Assembly (NCBI GenBank): GCA_023101725.1
Contig: JALJCO010012637.1
Location: forward strand, 930,001-994,000
Direction of reading: 5' to 3'
DNA from: Atherinomorus stipes
Lineage: Eukaryota > Chordata > Actinopteri > Atheriniformes > Atherinidae
Length of the DNA stretch: 64,000 bases
This document shows positions 36,126-48,504 of the stretch, piece after piece. Every line of letters starts with the position of its first letter. Position 1 is the stretch's first letter. The notes under the pieces were generated by a model, which did not search any database, had not been told where the DNA came from, and saw nothing but the letters and a program-made list of their open reading frames with translations. Made by a program: the position numbers and the translations under genes.

Positions 36126-38675
36126 TTAATCCTTGAAATATATTCTTGAGCTGATAGTGAAATGCAAATGTAAAAATTGTTGTGACTGTAAACTTTTCAA
36201 TTGATGTTGGCGCTTTAATTTGAGCTAAAAAGCAGATATTTGCCTTTAAAAAGCACGCATCCAGAGTCATTTCCCTTCTCTGCCATTTACTGAACAGAAA
36301 ACTGGGATAAGCGTCTTCCTTTGGGAGGAAGTGTGGGCAGCAACTTGGAACAAATATCATGCTGGAGAACAATCTGAACAATCTGTGCACTATTTGGAGG
36401 TGAAATTTGAAATACACATTCTGGGGACATCACCTACTACTTGGAAATGATAATCAAAAACAGTTTTTGTGGTTTTTTTTTTATATCAATCTGAGCAAAT
36501 CAAAAAGCTCTGACATTTTATGCAAAAACTGTATACCTTGTCAGGTTTAACTCCACGGTAGCAGTGACACAAGTAATGAAAAGGACACAGATAGAATTAA
36601 TTAGCAGTTTACAAGCATCCTTCATTCAACCCTTGGATGACTGCTTCAGTGAAAGTGCTGCATTAATTTTTTGCATGTATGTTTGTGAGTAATCTTAATT
36701 GAATATTGATAAGTGAGACAAGCACACAGGGTAAACAGCTGTGGCTGGTACTTCATCATATGAGTTTATGCATCACTTATTCAGGCCCAGCTGCTCCTCT
36801 GAGACAAGCCATCAGAGAGTGACCAAACTCACATGCATGCACACACACAAACTCCAGCTTCTCTTATTAGGACATTGTGTTGTTTTTTATTTACTCTTTT
36901 AATCCAAACCCTCACCTTTTACACTCAGATTCATGTGTAGCCATAACTTAAGCCTATTTGAATGTTTACTTACTCCAACTCCATTCACAACAACAAAAAC
37001 CTGTCTTATTGGCCTCGCAACAATCACTGGTCCCAGCAATGTCAGTTATTGCACCAGAAAATGGCCTAACCAGGTAACAAAGCATGAACAGACATCTGCT
37101 GTACATGTGCTTATGCAAATGATCAAAAAGTAGTTTTGACTAAGATCAAAGCCACCAAATTGCAGTGAGTACAGATGTGGCAAAGTTCTTATTGAGTAAA
37201 CAGTCCTCAGAATTATTCATTAATATTTCATCATCACAAATCTTTCTCTCAAACAGAGCTTCTAAATGTCACTCTGGGGGGGGGGGGGGGGTGTTCTTAT
37301 ATGAATACAGTGCCAGTCTGGTCTTGTTGACCAGTGCTCTTTGCAACACTTCACCCACAGCTATGGTGTACACACGGACCACCATTTACAAGATTAACTG
37401 ACAACATTCAAACGCAAAAAGAAGAAAGTGATATGCATATGGCATCCAAAGCACTTTATAGTGATGCCAGTCTTGGTAATGGTAGCTACAACTACAGCTA
37501 AGTAAGATGTACTACTGTTTAGGCTCTAAAAATATAGTAAATGATGTCGTTTCGAGTACATTATGGACGCTACCCACTCAGGACACCTGGATTACATTGG
37601 ACGAGCAGTATGGAGGAATATTGACAAGTTTTTGTGGACTTTCATGGACCTTTTTGGCTTGGACCCCGGTGAACTCCATTGTATGAAAGTTGAGGGGAAA
37701 AGAGAAGCCTTCCTGATCGCCAGCTGCATCTGAGATATTAAAAAAGTGCTCCAGAGTCTTGCTCACCATGAGGGTAAGTGGAAAAGAAAGCTACATCATT
37801 CTGTGGGTGTACTATTCCTTTAACCTAATCAGCCCGTATGATATCATGGCAGTGTCATTACTAATCCAGATTTTTCACTTTTTATGTGTCATTACATGAA
37901 ATGGTAAGATTAAAGAGGGTAAAGTCACAGGGCGGGGTGTCAGTGGTCATCCTCACATGCCATGAATATAAAAAAAATGTGTGCTAATGTTGCACAATGT
38001 GGGCAAAAATCATGCTTCTTTATGAGAACAGGCTGTTGCAGTCCATTGTAAAAGGTGCTGGAGAAAAGGTCTCCAACTCGATTGAAGGTGGAAAACTTGA
38101 CCAGTGAAGCACTGGGTAAGATGGTTGCAATTTTGAATCACAAACACGCCAACTGGGAGGAGATGATGCGTACGTCTGCAACTCATGAGTTCAGGAAGAT
38201 TCAGCTGGAACCACCAAACATAAAAATGCAAATTCAGAGAGATGCTTCAGACACATGAGCGTCTCCCTGCTGTGTCTGCTCCTGCTGCTGCATACTCATA
38301 CTTTTGCATGGATCCATCCCCACAAACAGAAAGCAAAACAATCAGTGATGGATCATAAATCACGGGACATTGAGGGTAAAATTTTATTTTGATATTTCCA
38401 GCATGAAAATTAACTCAAAACTTTCCACAGCAGTGGCATTAGTGATAATGCCATGTGTAATGCTGTCTCCGGAGACAGGAGGCCCTGAGTGGCGATATGA
38501 AAGCTAACAACAGGTGGGGTGAGCAATCACTTTTAGGATGGGGCTCATTGGGGAATACTGTTTGCTAGAACAATATACACCTGGGAAATGCAGCAGCACT
38601 GCTTTTGCTCTGACCTTGTGCTTTATTTTTAACACATACATACACATGGACACACAAATTTCAAAGGAAGCAAGC
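36126..38675. other. Gene-free stretch with G16 tract and MITE-like right end near 37804
   Basis: A G16 run lies at 37276-37291. The sequence 'gggtgtactattcct' followed by TTAA at about 37804-37822 looks like the right terminus of another TTAA MITE, but no left partner was found. The frame at 38055-38258 (67 codons) and its antisense partner have no recognisable domain. 36590-36720 is repeat-free with ATTA motifs. Confidence 0.35.
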
Positions 38676-38790
38676 TTAAAAAAAGGGGGGGAAAAAAGAA
38701 AAAGGGGAAAAAGGGGAAAAAAAAAAAAAAAAAAAAAGGTCTAAACACAGAGCTCAAGAACTAGTTTAAAAAAAAGGCAGAAAAAAGGGC
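38676..38790. other. A/G homopolymer patch, probable low-quality sequence
   Basis: A7, G7, A6, G4 and similar runs follow one another, including a run of about 22 A (38716-38737). They do not form a clean repeat unit. Either a purine-rich degenerate tract or unreliable base calling explains it. Confidence 0.5.
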
Positions 38791-39599
38791 CCCAATACAC
38801 TTCACGTACAATCAGATAAAAACTTGGCGCACACACAAGCAAGCACACATTTACCTATTTTGGTGGCTCATAATCAAAGTACAGTCTCTGTTGTCCTGCC
38901 CTACATCCTTTCATGGTGTAATCCAGTGCGGCAGTCCCAAGTGAAGCTGCTGGCATTAAATCTTATTATAGAAACCACACCATCCAATTATCACCGCTAA
39001 CCACATCAGAGTGTAACACACAGGAGAACCCCAACCTCAGGGGAGGGTGGAGGGCTCTTCATGCTCTATATACCTGTGACAGTGATGTTAGGACAGAATT
39101 TCAGCATGTGAAATCAGCAGGAGGAGAAATGAAACAAATAAGTGGAGGCGTTGTGGAGCGATGACGGGTGAAGCTAATCACAGATGCTGTGGTGATTTAC
39201 TGATGAGACTCAGACAAGGTGTGACCTGCAGCTGCCAGAGCTGGTGTGTATGTGTGTGCAGTGCTTGTGAACTGTTGCTCTGACTAAAATAAAGCTGCAT
39301 TTGCCTGAGTTTATTGTGTGTACCAGCTTGTGTGTACAGTACATTAAGGATGGGGTCAAGTTAGAGGGCTACATTTGGAGATGCGCCCAGTAACTGCTGT
39401 TCCTATTTCATACGCAGTTTGTCCTCTTATCAGTTCTGCTGTTGGTTATCTTCTGAGATGCAGACCAGCAGGGATGAAACTACTGCGAGTGTGATGCACC
39501 TCAGTCACCTGAAGTCCATAAAGTTTACGGAGAGCTCTCTGCGTCGATGGAGAACCTGTTGGAGAGCCTCTCCAGCTGCATGAAATATTTTTCAAGTGT
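38791..39599. other. Gene-free stretch, nothing firm
   Basis: 38930-39300 is repeat-free, moderately GC-balanced DNA that could contain a conserved element. No frame is convincing. Confidence 0.3.
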
Positions 39600-40189
39600 C
39601 CGTCACTCCGTCAAGGGACAATGGAGGCGGCAAGGGCTGTGATTGGTCTATCACAATGTAAACACTGGCAGCGCCATCTTTAAAACACCAGCTAGCTCAT
39701 GGGCTAGCCAACGGAGACGCGTATATGAGTCCAACTGAAGAAGGTTTGGCCGAAGAAGTGAGGAAATACTGGAATTACTAAAATCTCTCCATCGTCTCCA
39801 TTTTTCCATCAAAAGTATCTGTTTCAATGTTATTCAGCTGCAGCAGCAACTACAGTCGTTCTCTCTCGGACGCCATTGCTGACTGTAACCACAACCCCCC
39901 TCAACTGTGAGGTCGAGGGGGGTGATTTTATTTCTGTTTATTGTTTATTTCTGCTGTAAACATGTTTATTTCTGCTGTAAATATGTTTATTTCTGCTGTG
40001 AAGTTGGCATTTTTAACATGGGGGTCTATGGAGATTTGCTCTGTTTTGCAGCCAGCCCCTAGTGGATGAAGAAAGAACTACAACTTTTGGGCAACCTGGA
40101 AGTGGTTTCACGTTTCTCCAGAGGAGTTTGCCCCTTGGAGGGGACATGACACATATGTTTACATGGAAAAAAAAAAAAAAAAAAAAAAA
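39600..40189. repeat. Interspersed repeat, second copy of the family at 7140-7865, ending in poly-A
   Basis: 39995-40125 shares 'tttttaacatgggggtct', 'ccagcccctagtggatga' and the 'ggtttcacg' block with 7735-7845. A three-fold short tandem of 'tgtttatttctgctgtaa' type occurs at 39940-39998. The repeat is followed by A23 at 40167-40189, which may be part of it. Confidence 0.5.
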
Positions 40190-41381
40190 TACAAAAGAAA
40201 CAACAGAAACTTATTATTTGTGGATTTCTACTTTTTACTGAATCAACATCAAAGCATTTTAATCAATATTGAATCAAATCGAGATTGAATTGAATCGCAA
40301 CCCAAAGAATCTAAATCAAATTAACTTTTTGCACAACTCCACTTCTTCATGAACTTAATACTTCTCCTTAGTTTAAGTCTTTCATTAGTGGATAAACGGA
40401 TAAATCCGGATGTCTCTGGCCATTGTCATCGTTGGATTTCCTACTCTGGGGTAGACTCACCAGGTCTGTCTTCTCCTATTGAAGATGGCTGCTCTTGTAT
40501 CAACACTTATTGAACACGGTAATAAAAACACTCATATGTATCTAAATGTTCTTATGTAGTGTACAAATCAGTGTTAAACGTAGTCCTTTGCAACTTCTAA
40601 GTCTGTAAAGTGTGAAAATGTTTAAAACATTATATTATGCAACGTTTGAAGTTTTACTGCTAACAATAATAATAGTGGCTAATGTGGTTAAATCCCTTCC
40701 TCTAACAACTGAAAACAGGGGTTTTTTTTGTTTTTGTTTTTTTAAAGGGAGTTTTGCTCTGTTCCGGCCTGAGATTCCCTCGGTTTATATCTACAAGTTG
40801 ATAACCAACTACTTTTTTTTTCCTACAGTGAGGCTTAAAATTGAACTAAAACTTTGCCACATAACGTGTTGTATGAGTGATTATTTAAACGAAGAGGCTC
40901 GTTTTCTTAATTTGGCATCTTGTTATTTCAGGATATGTGATTGGCCAATCACATGAGATGGGGAGCTGGACTTGAATTGCAAACATATAGAGAAAAAGTG
41001 GAGAAATCAAGAAATCCAAAGTATCATGACAGTCTAGAATTTTGATTTTATTTATTTGATATTTTTATTGTTCTGTGTTTGGTTGTTCATTTAAAGTTTT
41101 GATCAAAATATTAAATAGTAACTGTATTTTATTAATTTAAAATGCATGAAAAATAATGAAGCTTTTATGGAAAACAAAATAATAAAAACTTGAGAATCAA
41201 TTTTCAATTTGTAAAAGCTAAATTAAGATTAAACAGAAACTCTGAGTGATGCTAGATGAAGAGCCATTTAAGACCCAGATCTTCCCATCACCAGTAGGCC
41301 ATGCCCAGATTGGCCCTCTCAGTGTAATTCACACTGCCATAGCAACACAACCACAGAGGGATGGGCAACATCACCACAAGA
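40190..41381. other. Gene-free AT-rich stretch
   Basis: A 114-codon + frame (40612-40956) is rich in Phe, Ile and Leu from T-runs and has no recognisable domain. Nothing else is seen. Confidence 0.4.
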
Positions 41382-41575
41382 CCAGGAATCCTCAATCCTG
41401 CTCCTTGAAGGTCAGTGTCAGACTTTAGACGTTAATATGCTGCAACACACCTGATAAAAATCAGTGGGTCATGATGTCAAACTCTCCACAAGTCTGAGTC
41501 TAAATCAGAAACTTCTAAAACCTGCAGGACTCTGGTCCTCGAGTACCCAAACTGAGATCCATACTCAAAGCCCTC
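41382..41575. mobile_element. hAT-like MITE-family relative
   Basis: Begins 'caggaatcctcaatcctgct' and ends 'gtcctcgagtacccaaact', with 'aacttctaaaacctgcagga' inside. The layout is that of the 23134-23324 family with a variant left end. No target duplication is readable. Confidence 0.5.
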
Positions 41576-43104
41576 TAACTATGAGGCTCCCAGAATCGCA
41601 CTGCAGGTCCACCGGTAATCCACTGGGATGACACGGTTAACATTAACTAACAGCTGTGATCACTTATGCAGGTTCATGGAGCTGTGAGTTTTCTCTCAGA
41701 AGGAAAGAAAAGAAAACAAGCCAGTCAACCCGAATGTGTTCCAGCTGAGTGTCCAAGCAAACCAACGACATGTAAACAAAACTCCTGATGACTGATTGAT
41801 CAATATGCCATTATCTAATTTGCCTTCGTGCACAAGCTGAGGAGACCCGACACGGAAAACTGTGCAGCTTAGGGACAAATGCATAAAACTGTGTTCATGA
41901 CTAAAACTAGCCTATTTGTATGCACAAAAGCAGAAAGGTGCAAATGCAGTTGTTTTTCTTTATTTCACCAGATTTATTTCTGAATAGAAAAAGCAGCAGA
42001 AACAACTGTAAATCCAGAGCAAAGGACCCTGCTGAGTAAGAAAAGATGGAGAAATGATCCCATTTTAATTGAGAGCTATGGGAGGAGGACTGGTGGCAAC
42101 TTCTGCTTTATCTGCCACAAATAAATATCCAGCCTTTACAGTGGCAGTCTTGTTCGGAGACGATCAGCAGGAAAGCACAGATGTACTGATGGATCACTGC
42201 ATTTGGGTTGTTGTTTTAAACAGCCCTTGGAAGCAGCAGGACATAAGTTAATTGTATGCTAGACAACCAGAACAACCCCAAAATACTTGTTTTCTTTTTA
42301 AAGTCTCATCAGAAAGTTGTTCCTCAGTCATCTTTATGCACTGCTGGGACATGCAGCTGCAGTTATTCATAGCTCCCGCAATTATATAAAAACATCTTAT
42401 TCAAATTAATGACACAATATCCTAAAAAAATCCCCTATCATGCTGAGCAAGTCTTTTTTTTATTGTAAATTAGAGGTTTCTTTCTCCATTTTTACCTAAT
42501 ATCAGGTTATATGAGGTACACACGTATATGTGGGGGGGTGGGGGGGGGGGGTGTCACCACCATGCTAAACTATGAGCTGCATATAATGCAATGTATGACT
42601 AAACTGTGCCATAACCTCTAACCTGCCCACAGCACTAAAAGGTTATCAAGGCAGGTCAGTTTCCACCATACTACCATCTGCAGTATAATCCAGTATCTAA
42701 TTGAAGCTGCCACCACAAAAACTCACACATATGGTGGAGCCAAACTGGTCTCAATCCCATTAGGAGACGGAAGAATGAACTCCAGAATGATACAACATGT
42801 CAACCATTGGGAGAGCATGTGCACAGACTTACTGTGATGTGCAAACCCCAGTAACATTTGTGCAGCAGCACCGACCTGCCCCCTAGTGGACATTTCCACC
42901 TGCCTCCAACTCTGCAGCTAGAACTGAGCTGAACTATGCTTTACAGTATTATAGTTAGTACTTAAGTAATGTGACGATAGTAATACTCTATAATGTTGCA
43001 GTGTTTATAAACACATCTATAATTTGTGAATTCAAACCTCTTAAAAAAATGAGAGGAAACAAGTGACTTGGACAAATTCAGTGCAGCAAGCAGGAATCAC
43101 TGGC
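41576..43104. other. Gene-free stretch with G-rich tract at 42532-42551
   Basis: A nearly pure G20 tract with one T interruption lies at 42532-42551. No exon or RNA gene is recognised. Confidence 0.4.
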
Positions 43105-43498
43105 TTAAAGGTACAGTATGTAAAAAATCAAAAGTCAGTGGCAGAGAAATGTGGTCTATAATTCAAAACTGTGTTTCTATTTATGTGTAATTGCTGCACT
43201 AGAATAGCTGTTATATGTTTATTTTCTTAAAATGAGTCATTTATATTTACTTGCTGGGCGGTGCACAAATGAAGGCTGCCTTATTTGTTCCACCATTTTT
43301 ACTACGGTGTCCTTGAATGGACAAAACAATGCGTGTAAAGTGAGAACCCTCTGAACTTTAAAACCAGCTTTGTTTAATGGGAGATAGAGACTGTTTGAGA
43401 TAAGTAATGCCTTAAAAGACATAAAAAATAATTACTCATCGTACAGTCATAGCTATACCTGAGACCACTGGATCCACTCACAGATAAAAACATATTTA

Positions 43499-43710
43499 CA
43501 CTACTCACAAAAAAGATAGGGATATTCAACTTTCAGTTTTTCGAGAACAGAATTACGCAGAATAAATATTTAACCATTGAACAATGTACATGTGCATTGA
43601 AAAGTCTAGAGAAAGTTTAATTCAGTTCCCCTGGAAAGGTTGAAGTGGATTTTAGATTCATTCTGACATCGTAGAAAAAGCCAAACATCCTTAACTTTTT
43701 GTGAGTAGTG
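43499..43710. mobile_element. 212-bp mariner-type MITE with TA duplication, nested
   Basis: The left end CACTACTCACAAAAAAG and the right end in inverse CACTACTCACAAAAAGT match closely, with TA on each side (43497-43498 and 43711-43712). The size and TA target fit non-autonomous Tc1/mariner elements. Confidence 0.8.
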
Positions 43711-43773
43711 TATGTCTGGGATAATTTTGGCCACTAAAAGCCACCATACATTCACTACAATGTTTAGAATATG

Positions 43774-44512
43774 GGTCATTTCTCAATTCCTAGTTTGCAT
43801 ACTGCATACTTGTGTACTTGTGAGTACATGCTTGTGGGTACGTACTAAAGTCTGCACTTGTGGAGTTCACAAGCACGGACTCCGCCTTGACGGATTGGGA
43901 CAACGCAAACTTGTGACATCACCACCAACAGTGTGCAGCAAGTGGAGTAGGGTCAGGGATGCCTGTCAGCATGAAAATAATATTGTATTATTCTACAGTT
44001 TATTTATTGTTGTGGGGATGTACTGATACAAATAAAAAACAATTAAAATAACTGCTCCAAAACAATTACACAAAGTGGATGTTTTTTTCCCCCCAATGTG
44101 TACATTATGTTTATTTCCAATACATAAGCACATAAAAACAGACAATAAGGTCATAATTATATGACCAGAAACCCCTGTGAGAGGAAAGCGGGAGGAAGAG
44201 CTTCAGATAAAAGGCAAAGAACAATAAAGAATAGAAATGATTGCTCTGGTTTGGTTGTTAGAGGGAGGAGGTGGCTGCCAAACGCTGCGCGTGTGCAGGT
44301 GCATGCTGAGATTTATATCTGGCTGTATGCGCACGAGCCTCCTCTGATGCATGCTCAGTAAAATGGGCGGAGAAACTTTTCATCCGGGGATTTCCAGCGT
44401 ACATGCTGAGAAGCAAACTTTTTAATGGAACATGACTTGGACCACGGGTGATGACGTGTCACGAGTCCACGAGCCCGCAAGTACGCACAAGTACGCAGAT
44501 TGAGAAACGGCC
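43774..44512. mobile_element. 739-bp PIF/Harbinger-like MITE with 3-bp duplication, nested
   Basis: The left end GGTCATTTCTCAAT and the right end in inverse GGCCGTTTCTCAAT match at 12 of 14 positions. The 3-mer ATG is present on both sides (43771-43773 and 44513-44515). Inverted sub-terminal blocks of 'gtacttgtg' type occur on both sides. The 104- and 66-codon frames inside lack transposase motifs. Confidence 0.65.
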
Positions 44513-44600
44513 ATGAAAGTCATTTGAAAGAAAACATCTTTTCTTGCAATACCGATCTTCACCATAAGATGTCAGTCATTCTTACATACTGTGCCTTTAA

Positions 44601-46284
44601 TGACGCCATGAATAACGGAATCAATAGAATAAAAACATCAGCATGTGTACTGGATTTATTGCAGGTTGTTTTGACTTGGTTTCATTTTTATTGCCGATGA
44701 ATAGTCCTGGTTATAGATTACTTCCTAAAACCAGTTTTTTTCTTTATACTGGTCTTGCCCATTAAAGTGGCATAGTTTCATCCACCATATGCTTCATTCC
44801 ACAGACCTGTTGTCCTTAAACGTGGACACTATTAGCTTCCACCTAGTGGTTGCATTTACCACAATGCACTACTCTGTCAAGCCACAAGAGGGCGCATATA
44901 TCAGTGAAAAGCTGCAAGTGCACTTTTCAGAAGAAAATCTAAAAATATAAGAAATAACAGTGAGGTTTGTGCTAAAATGTGTATATTTGAAGAAAGTAAT
45001 TTCTCTAATTCCACCTGGTATGCATATTTTTTTTTAAAATGTGTATAGTAAGTACTTTCCAAAACAAAGTTATATGTCATGTACTTGTATGAGGACATTG
45101 GGACGAACTTTACAATATACTGTATACATATGCAGGGTAAAAGAAAGTTCACTTTAGGACAGACTGAGTAGTTTTGTGCATCAATTCCAGTAAAGCTATA
45201 CTGAATCATCAAGGCCCTCCAAAAGATGCCTCGTGGCAAATTTGTGAAACCGCTTGGAAGACGTACATCAGCATCATCAGAGGTGACGGAAAGGTGGCTT
45301 ATAAAGGTGATTTGACAACAAACCAAGTTTGATGCCATCATCTGTTCATGCTGAATAATCTGAAGATATCTGCAGCAGTGGTCCAACAGAGATGAGCAAT
45401 ATTTGAGTATCATGTGACCATGTTGTTTACCAGTACATGGTGGTGGTATACGGTTGACTTGGTATACGGGCTGATGAGTTCCTACTGAATGAATGTTCCT
45501 TATAATTCACTTCTTGGACCTTGCTAATCTAGTCGCTGCTTCTTGTGTCGCCAAAACAACATTGAAAGTTTTACACCAGGATTCTCGTACATATCCTTGA
45601 ATTCTGCATGATGGTGTCTCAAGAAAGACATAAGAAAGAAATAATTTTTTAAAAACCCATTCATCCCACAGTGTGCACAATAGTTGCAAAACACCTTCCT
45701 GAGCTTCTAAAACCACAGCAAGTGGAGTGTCAGATTCCAAATCCAAAAATAGTTGAAAAAATGGAAAAATAAAAGGGAAATTCATCTGAATATCCAGATT
45801 TTTTTTTTACTTTTGCTTTCCTTGTCATGCATAAGCGTAAATAATTTTCATGTGCTGAAATACATCAGTTAATTTTCATTTGTGGTCTGAGTCAAATAAA
45901 TCAGTCAAATGTGAGAACTTCTGTTATTCTTCATTTGGATATTGAGATGCTTCCATTACATTTGTCATTTTTGCAGCTTTCCTGAGCTTCTTAACCTGAA
46001 TAATCTAATGCAGTGTGATGTAAAAGGCTGTACGGGAATGTCTAGTGTGTGGGGTGAATTGTGATATTTTCTTGAGCTGCAAACACAACGTAATTGTTCT
46101 GTTACATTTTATACTTAATGTTTGTCTTTTGATGGAAGAAAACAGGAGTTTCATTCATTGTTCCACTCTTATGACTTTGTAATTTTATCTATTAACATTG
46201 ACCCATTGTCCACTTATGAGGACATATTATTTCTCAGAAACTACTTATTGTACCAAAACAAAATTTATTTACATAGTTATTATG
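44601..46284. other. Gene-free stretch; minus-strand frames at 44901-45413 and 45507-45785 unassigned
   Basis: A 170-codon and a 92-codon frame lie on the minus strand. The 'gaaaccgcttggaagacg' to 'ggtggcttataaaggtg' block (about 45245-45310) looks like a common teleost repeat. Neither frame has a start context, splice structure or domain that supports a host gene, so they are taken as repeat-derived. Confidence 0.35.
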
Positions 46285-46783
46285 CCCAAACTGTTCCCAC
46301 AAAGTTGGGAGCATGGAATTTTCCAAAATGTCGTGGTATGCTGAAGCATTCAGAGTTCCTTTCACTGGAACTAAGGAGCCAAGCCCAGCTCCTGAAAAAC
46401 AACCCCACACCATAATCACCCCTCCACCAAACTTTACACTTGGCACAATGCAGTCAGGCAAGTACCATTCTCCTGGCAACCACCAAACCCAGACTCCTCC
46501 ATCAGATTGCCAGATGGAGAAGTGCTGCTTTAGAATCCAGTGGCGGCGGGCTGCTACCACTGCATCTGACACTGCATTGTACTTGATGTATGGCAAGATG
46601 CAGCTGCTCCACCACGCTGGAATTCACTGAGCTCCTGAGAGCGACCCATTCTTTCACAAATGATGGTAGAAACAGTCTGTATGCCTAGATGCTTCAATTT
46701 ATACACCTGTGGCCATGGAAGTGTTTGGAACAACTGATTCCCATAATTTGGATGGGTGAGCAAATACTTTTGGCAATATAGTG
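46285..46783 (-). mobile_element. Tc1-like transposon fragment with internal deletion
   Basis: On the minus strand the piece begins at 46783 with the Tc1-family terminus 'cactatattgccaaaagtat' and TA outside it. It then has a short N-terminal remnant (ERMGRSQELSEFQRGG). After a deletion it reads the DDE-domain segment GGGVIMVWGCFSGAGLG, followed by a conserved block ending LPTLWEQFG. Most of the DNA-binding region and the third catalytic residue are absent, and the second inverted end is missing. It cannot move by itself. Confidence 0.8.
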
Positions 46784-46882
46784 TAGTATAAAAGGTCACA
46801 GATGACAATCACTGTTGATCCTCCTCTGGATCTGTCCCCACACAAGCGATTTCAGGCTCCTCTGTGATCATCAGTCCCTTTC

Positions 46883-46954
46883 TTTAATTTAATTTAATTT
46901 AATTTAATTTAATTTAATTTAATTTAATTTAATTTAATTTAATTTAATTTAATT
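46883..46954. repeat. (TTTAA)n pentanucleotide microsatellite
   Basis: About 14 nearly perfect TTTAA units in tandem. It directly adjoins the 3' end of the minus-strand LINE remnant to its right. Confidence 0.9.
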
Positions 46955-47345
46955 ATTTTGCTTATCACCAAATACATGTTATAAAGCACAAACTTCACAT
47001 CATAACAAAAAAATATGTTCATTCAACAATCGCAGGACTCATTGAAAAAGAGGTAAGACCTGTTTCAAAAAAACACCCAATTTATATATTATCTTTGGTT
47101 GATCAGACTGAAACAGCATTATGAGTTTATGCATTGATGGATAATGCCAGTAACATTTTACCAAATACTTTAGCCTATATCCAGCAACTATAATACATTG
47201 CCACATTCAAATAAAACATGAAGTTTATCGTCTCCTACACAACCATTACAGCACAAAGGACAAGTTCTCATGCTTCTTTCTAGGCCCTTATATCGACTGG
47301 TTCCTGCAAAACTTTTCCAAACCAGTTCCAAACCTTTTCCACTGC
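46955..47345 (-). mobile_element. LINE 3' end remnant with zinc-knuckle motif
   Basis: On the minus strand 47197-47340 reads SFAGTSRYKGLERSM, then RTCPLCCNG and KLHVLFEC, the C-x2-C ... H-x4-C cysteine/histidine motif found at the C-terminus of several LINE clades. Stops follow soon after. The sequence runs into the (TTTAA)n tract, which may be its 3' tail. Confidence 0.6.
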
Positions 47346-47904
47346 TGGCTCAGGGCTGATGCTAACGTCACCTTCAACTCATGTTTGACCCTTCTGGATC
47401 ACTCCAAAGAAACAAAGGACGCAGTTTGTCTTCACAAAAATAATAACAGATTTCAGTGTGTGTGATGTCTTGCCTCTTGCTCCATCAGCTTCTCTATTTC
47501 TTTTTGGGAAAAAAAAAAGGGAATAGATGACCTCCTTACGGGGACCAAACAAGTCTCAGGTTCACTTCCAGTCAGAATAAGGCATCATTTGTGCCTTTTA
47601 TCCAAATGCAAACATAGTTTTTAGTCCCTGAAAAGAAAATCTCAGCCAGGATTATGATACTCCCAGACTCTGACAGGGTAACCAGGGTTTTTGTTATAAT
47701 GACACTGGTGAGGATAGGGGAGAAGAATGCTGTGTCCTTATGAGGTAAACCTACTTGAAACATCTTTAGCTCACTGATCAAAAATTACATATCAATATGA
47801 TTAATAAAGTACTGGAAATATATAAAAAGTGAAATAAAAAAAATGTATAGATGTTGAAATTCCATTAGAGCCAAACTTCATTGTACTGGGATTATTCCTT
47901 CATA
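47346..47904. other. Unassigned stretch between two LINE remnants
   Basis: AT-rich sequence with a 69-codon minus frame (47572-47781). It is probably LINE- or repeat-derived but not recognisable. Confidence 0.35.
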
Positions 47905-48482
47905 ATTTTAGACTAAATTGTAACTTCCCTCTACTGAAAATACTACTTTTAATTGCTAAGAAAATGATTACGGTCCTCTGGCTCAAGCCTCAGCCCCCCA
48001 CCATAACTCAATGGAGGAACAAATTACAACACATTTACCATATGGAGCAAATAACAGCAGGACTAGAATGAAAATGGACTCATTTATGGTTGAATGGTCA
48101 GCAATCCAAAGACACCTCTCAAGTTGAACTGTTTTACTAATTTATACCCGGAATGGGCCTTTACTTTTATTGTGATGCTGGCTGTTTTTTGTTTTTTTTG
48201 TCTTTTGATATTTGTATTTCATGGACACGGTGGTATAATCCACATGCAACACACTTGTATACTGTACGATGTGACTTGCACTGAAGTTTTCAAATGACAC
48301 AAATAATAACAAATCAATATGAAAATTTCAAACCCCTTTTGTATTCTTTTTCCCCTCTTCATGTGTTTTGATAATGTAATTTTGTAACTGTTGTGTGTGC
48401 TGCAGCCTTTCTTGGCCAGGACTTCCTTGAAAAGAGGTGCATAATCTCAGTGGGATTTTCCTGGAAAATAAAGTTTAAAATG
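47905..48482 (+). mobile_element. L1/Tx1-like LINE 3' end
   Basis: 47940-48070 reads LLIAKKMITVLWLKPQPP, then TITQWRNKLQHIYHMEQIT, the C-terminal pattern of L1-type reverse-transcriptase proteins, followed by a stop. The 3' tail at 48410-48482 ('ttggccaggacttccttga', 'aaataaagttt') is a widespread teleost LINE tail. The copy is 5'-truncated and dead, and ends just before the duplicated gene block. Confidence 0.65.
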
Positions 48483-48504
48483 AATCACTGAAAAAATAAC
48501 AAAT

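Larger units (their letters stand above)
43109..44596. mobile_element. TTAA MITE (AGGTACAGTATGTAA ends) carrying two nested elements
   Basis: The left end AGGTACAGTATGTAA and the right end in inverse AGGCACAGTATGTAA match at 14 of 15 positions. TTAA flanks both sides (43105-43108 and 44597-44600). The 1,488 bp include two complete insertions (43499-43710 and 43774-44512); without them the element would be about 535 bp. No transposase is encoded. Confidence 0.8.

Noticed and set aside
44901..45413. 170-codon minus-strand frame as a novel gene
   Set aside because: No domain, no splice partners, low-complexity T-rich composition, and part of it resembles a common repeat.
46234..46596. 120-codon frame as an active transposase gene
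   Set aside because: It is a Tc1 transposase piece with internal deletion, lost third catalytic residue and missing second inverted end.
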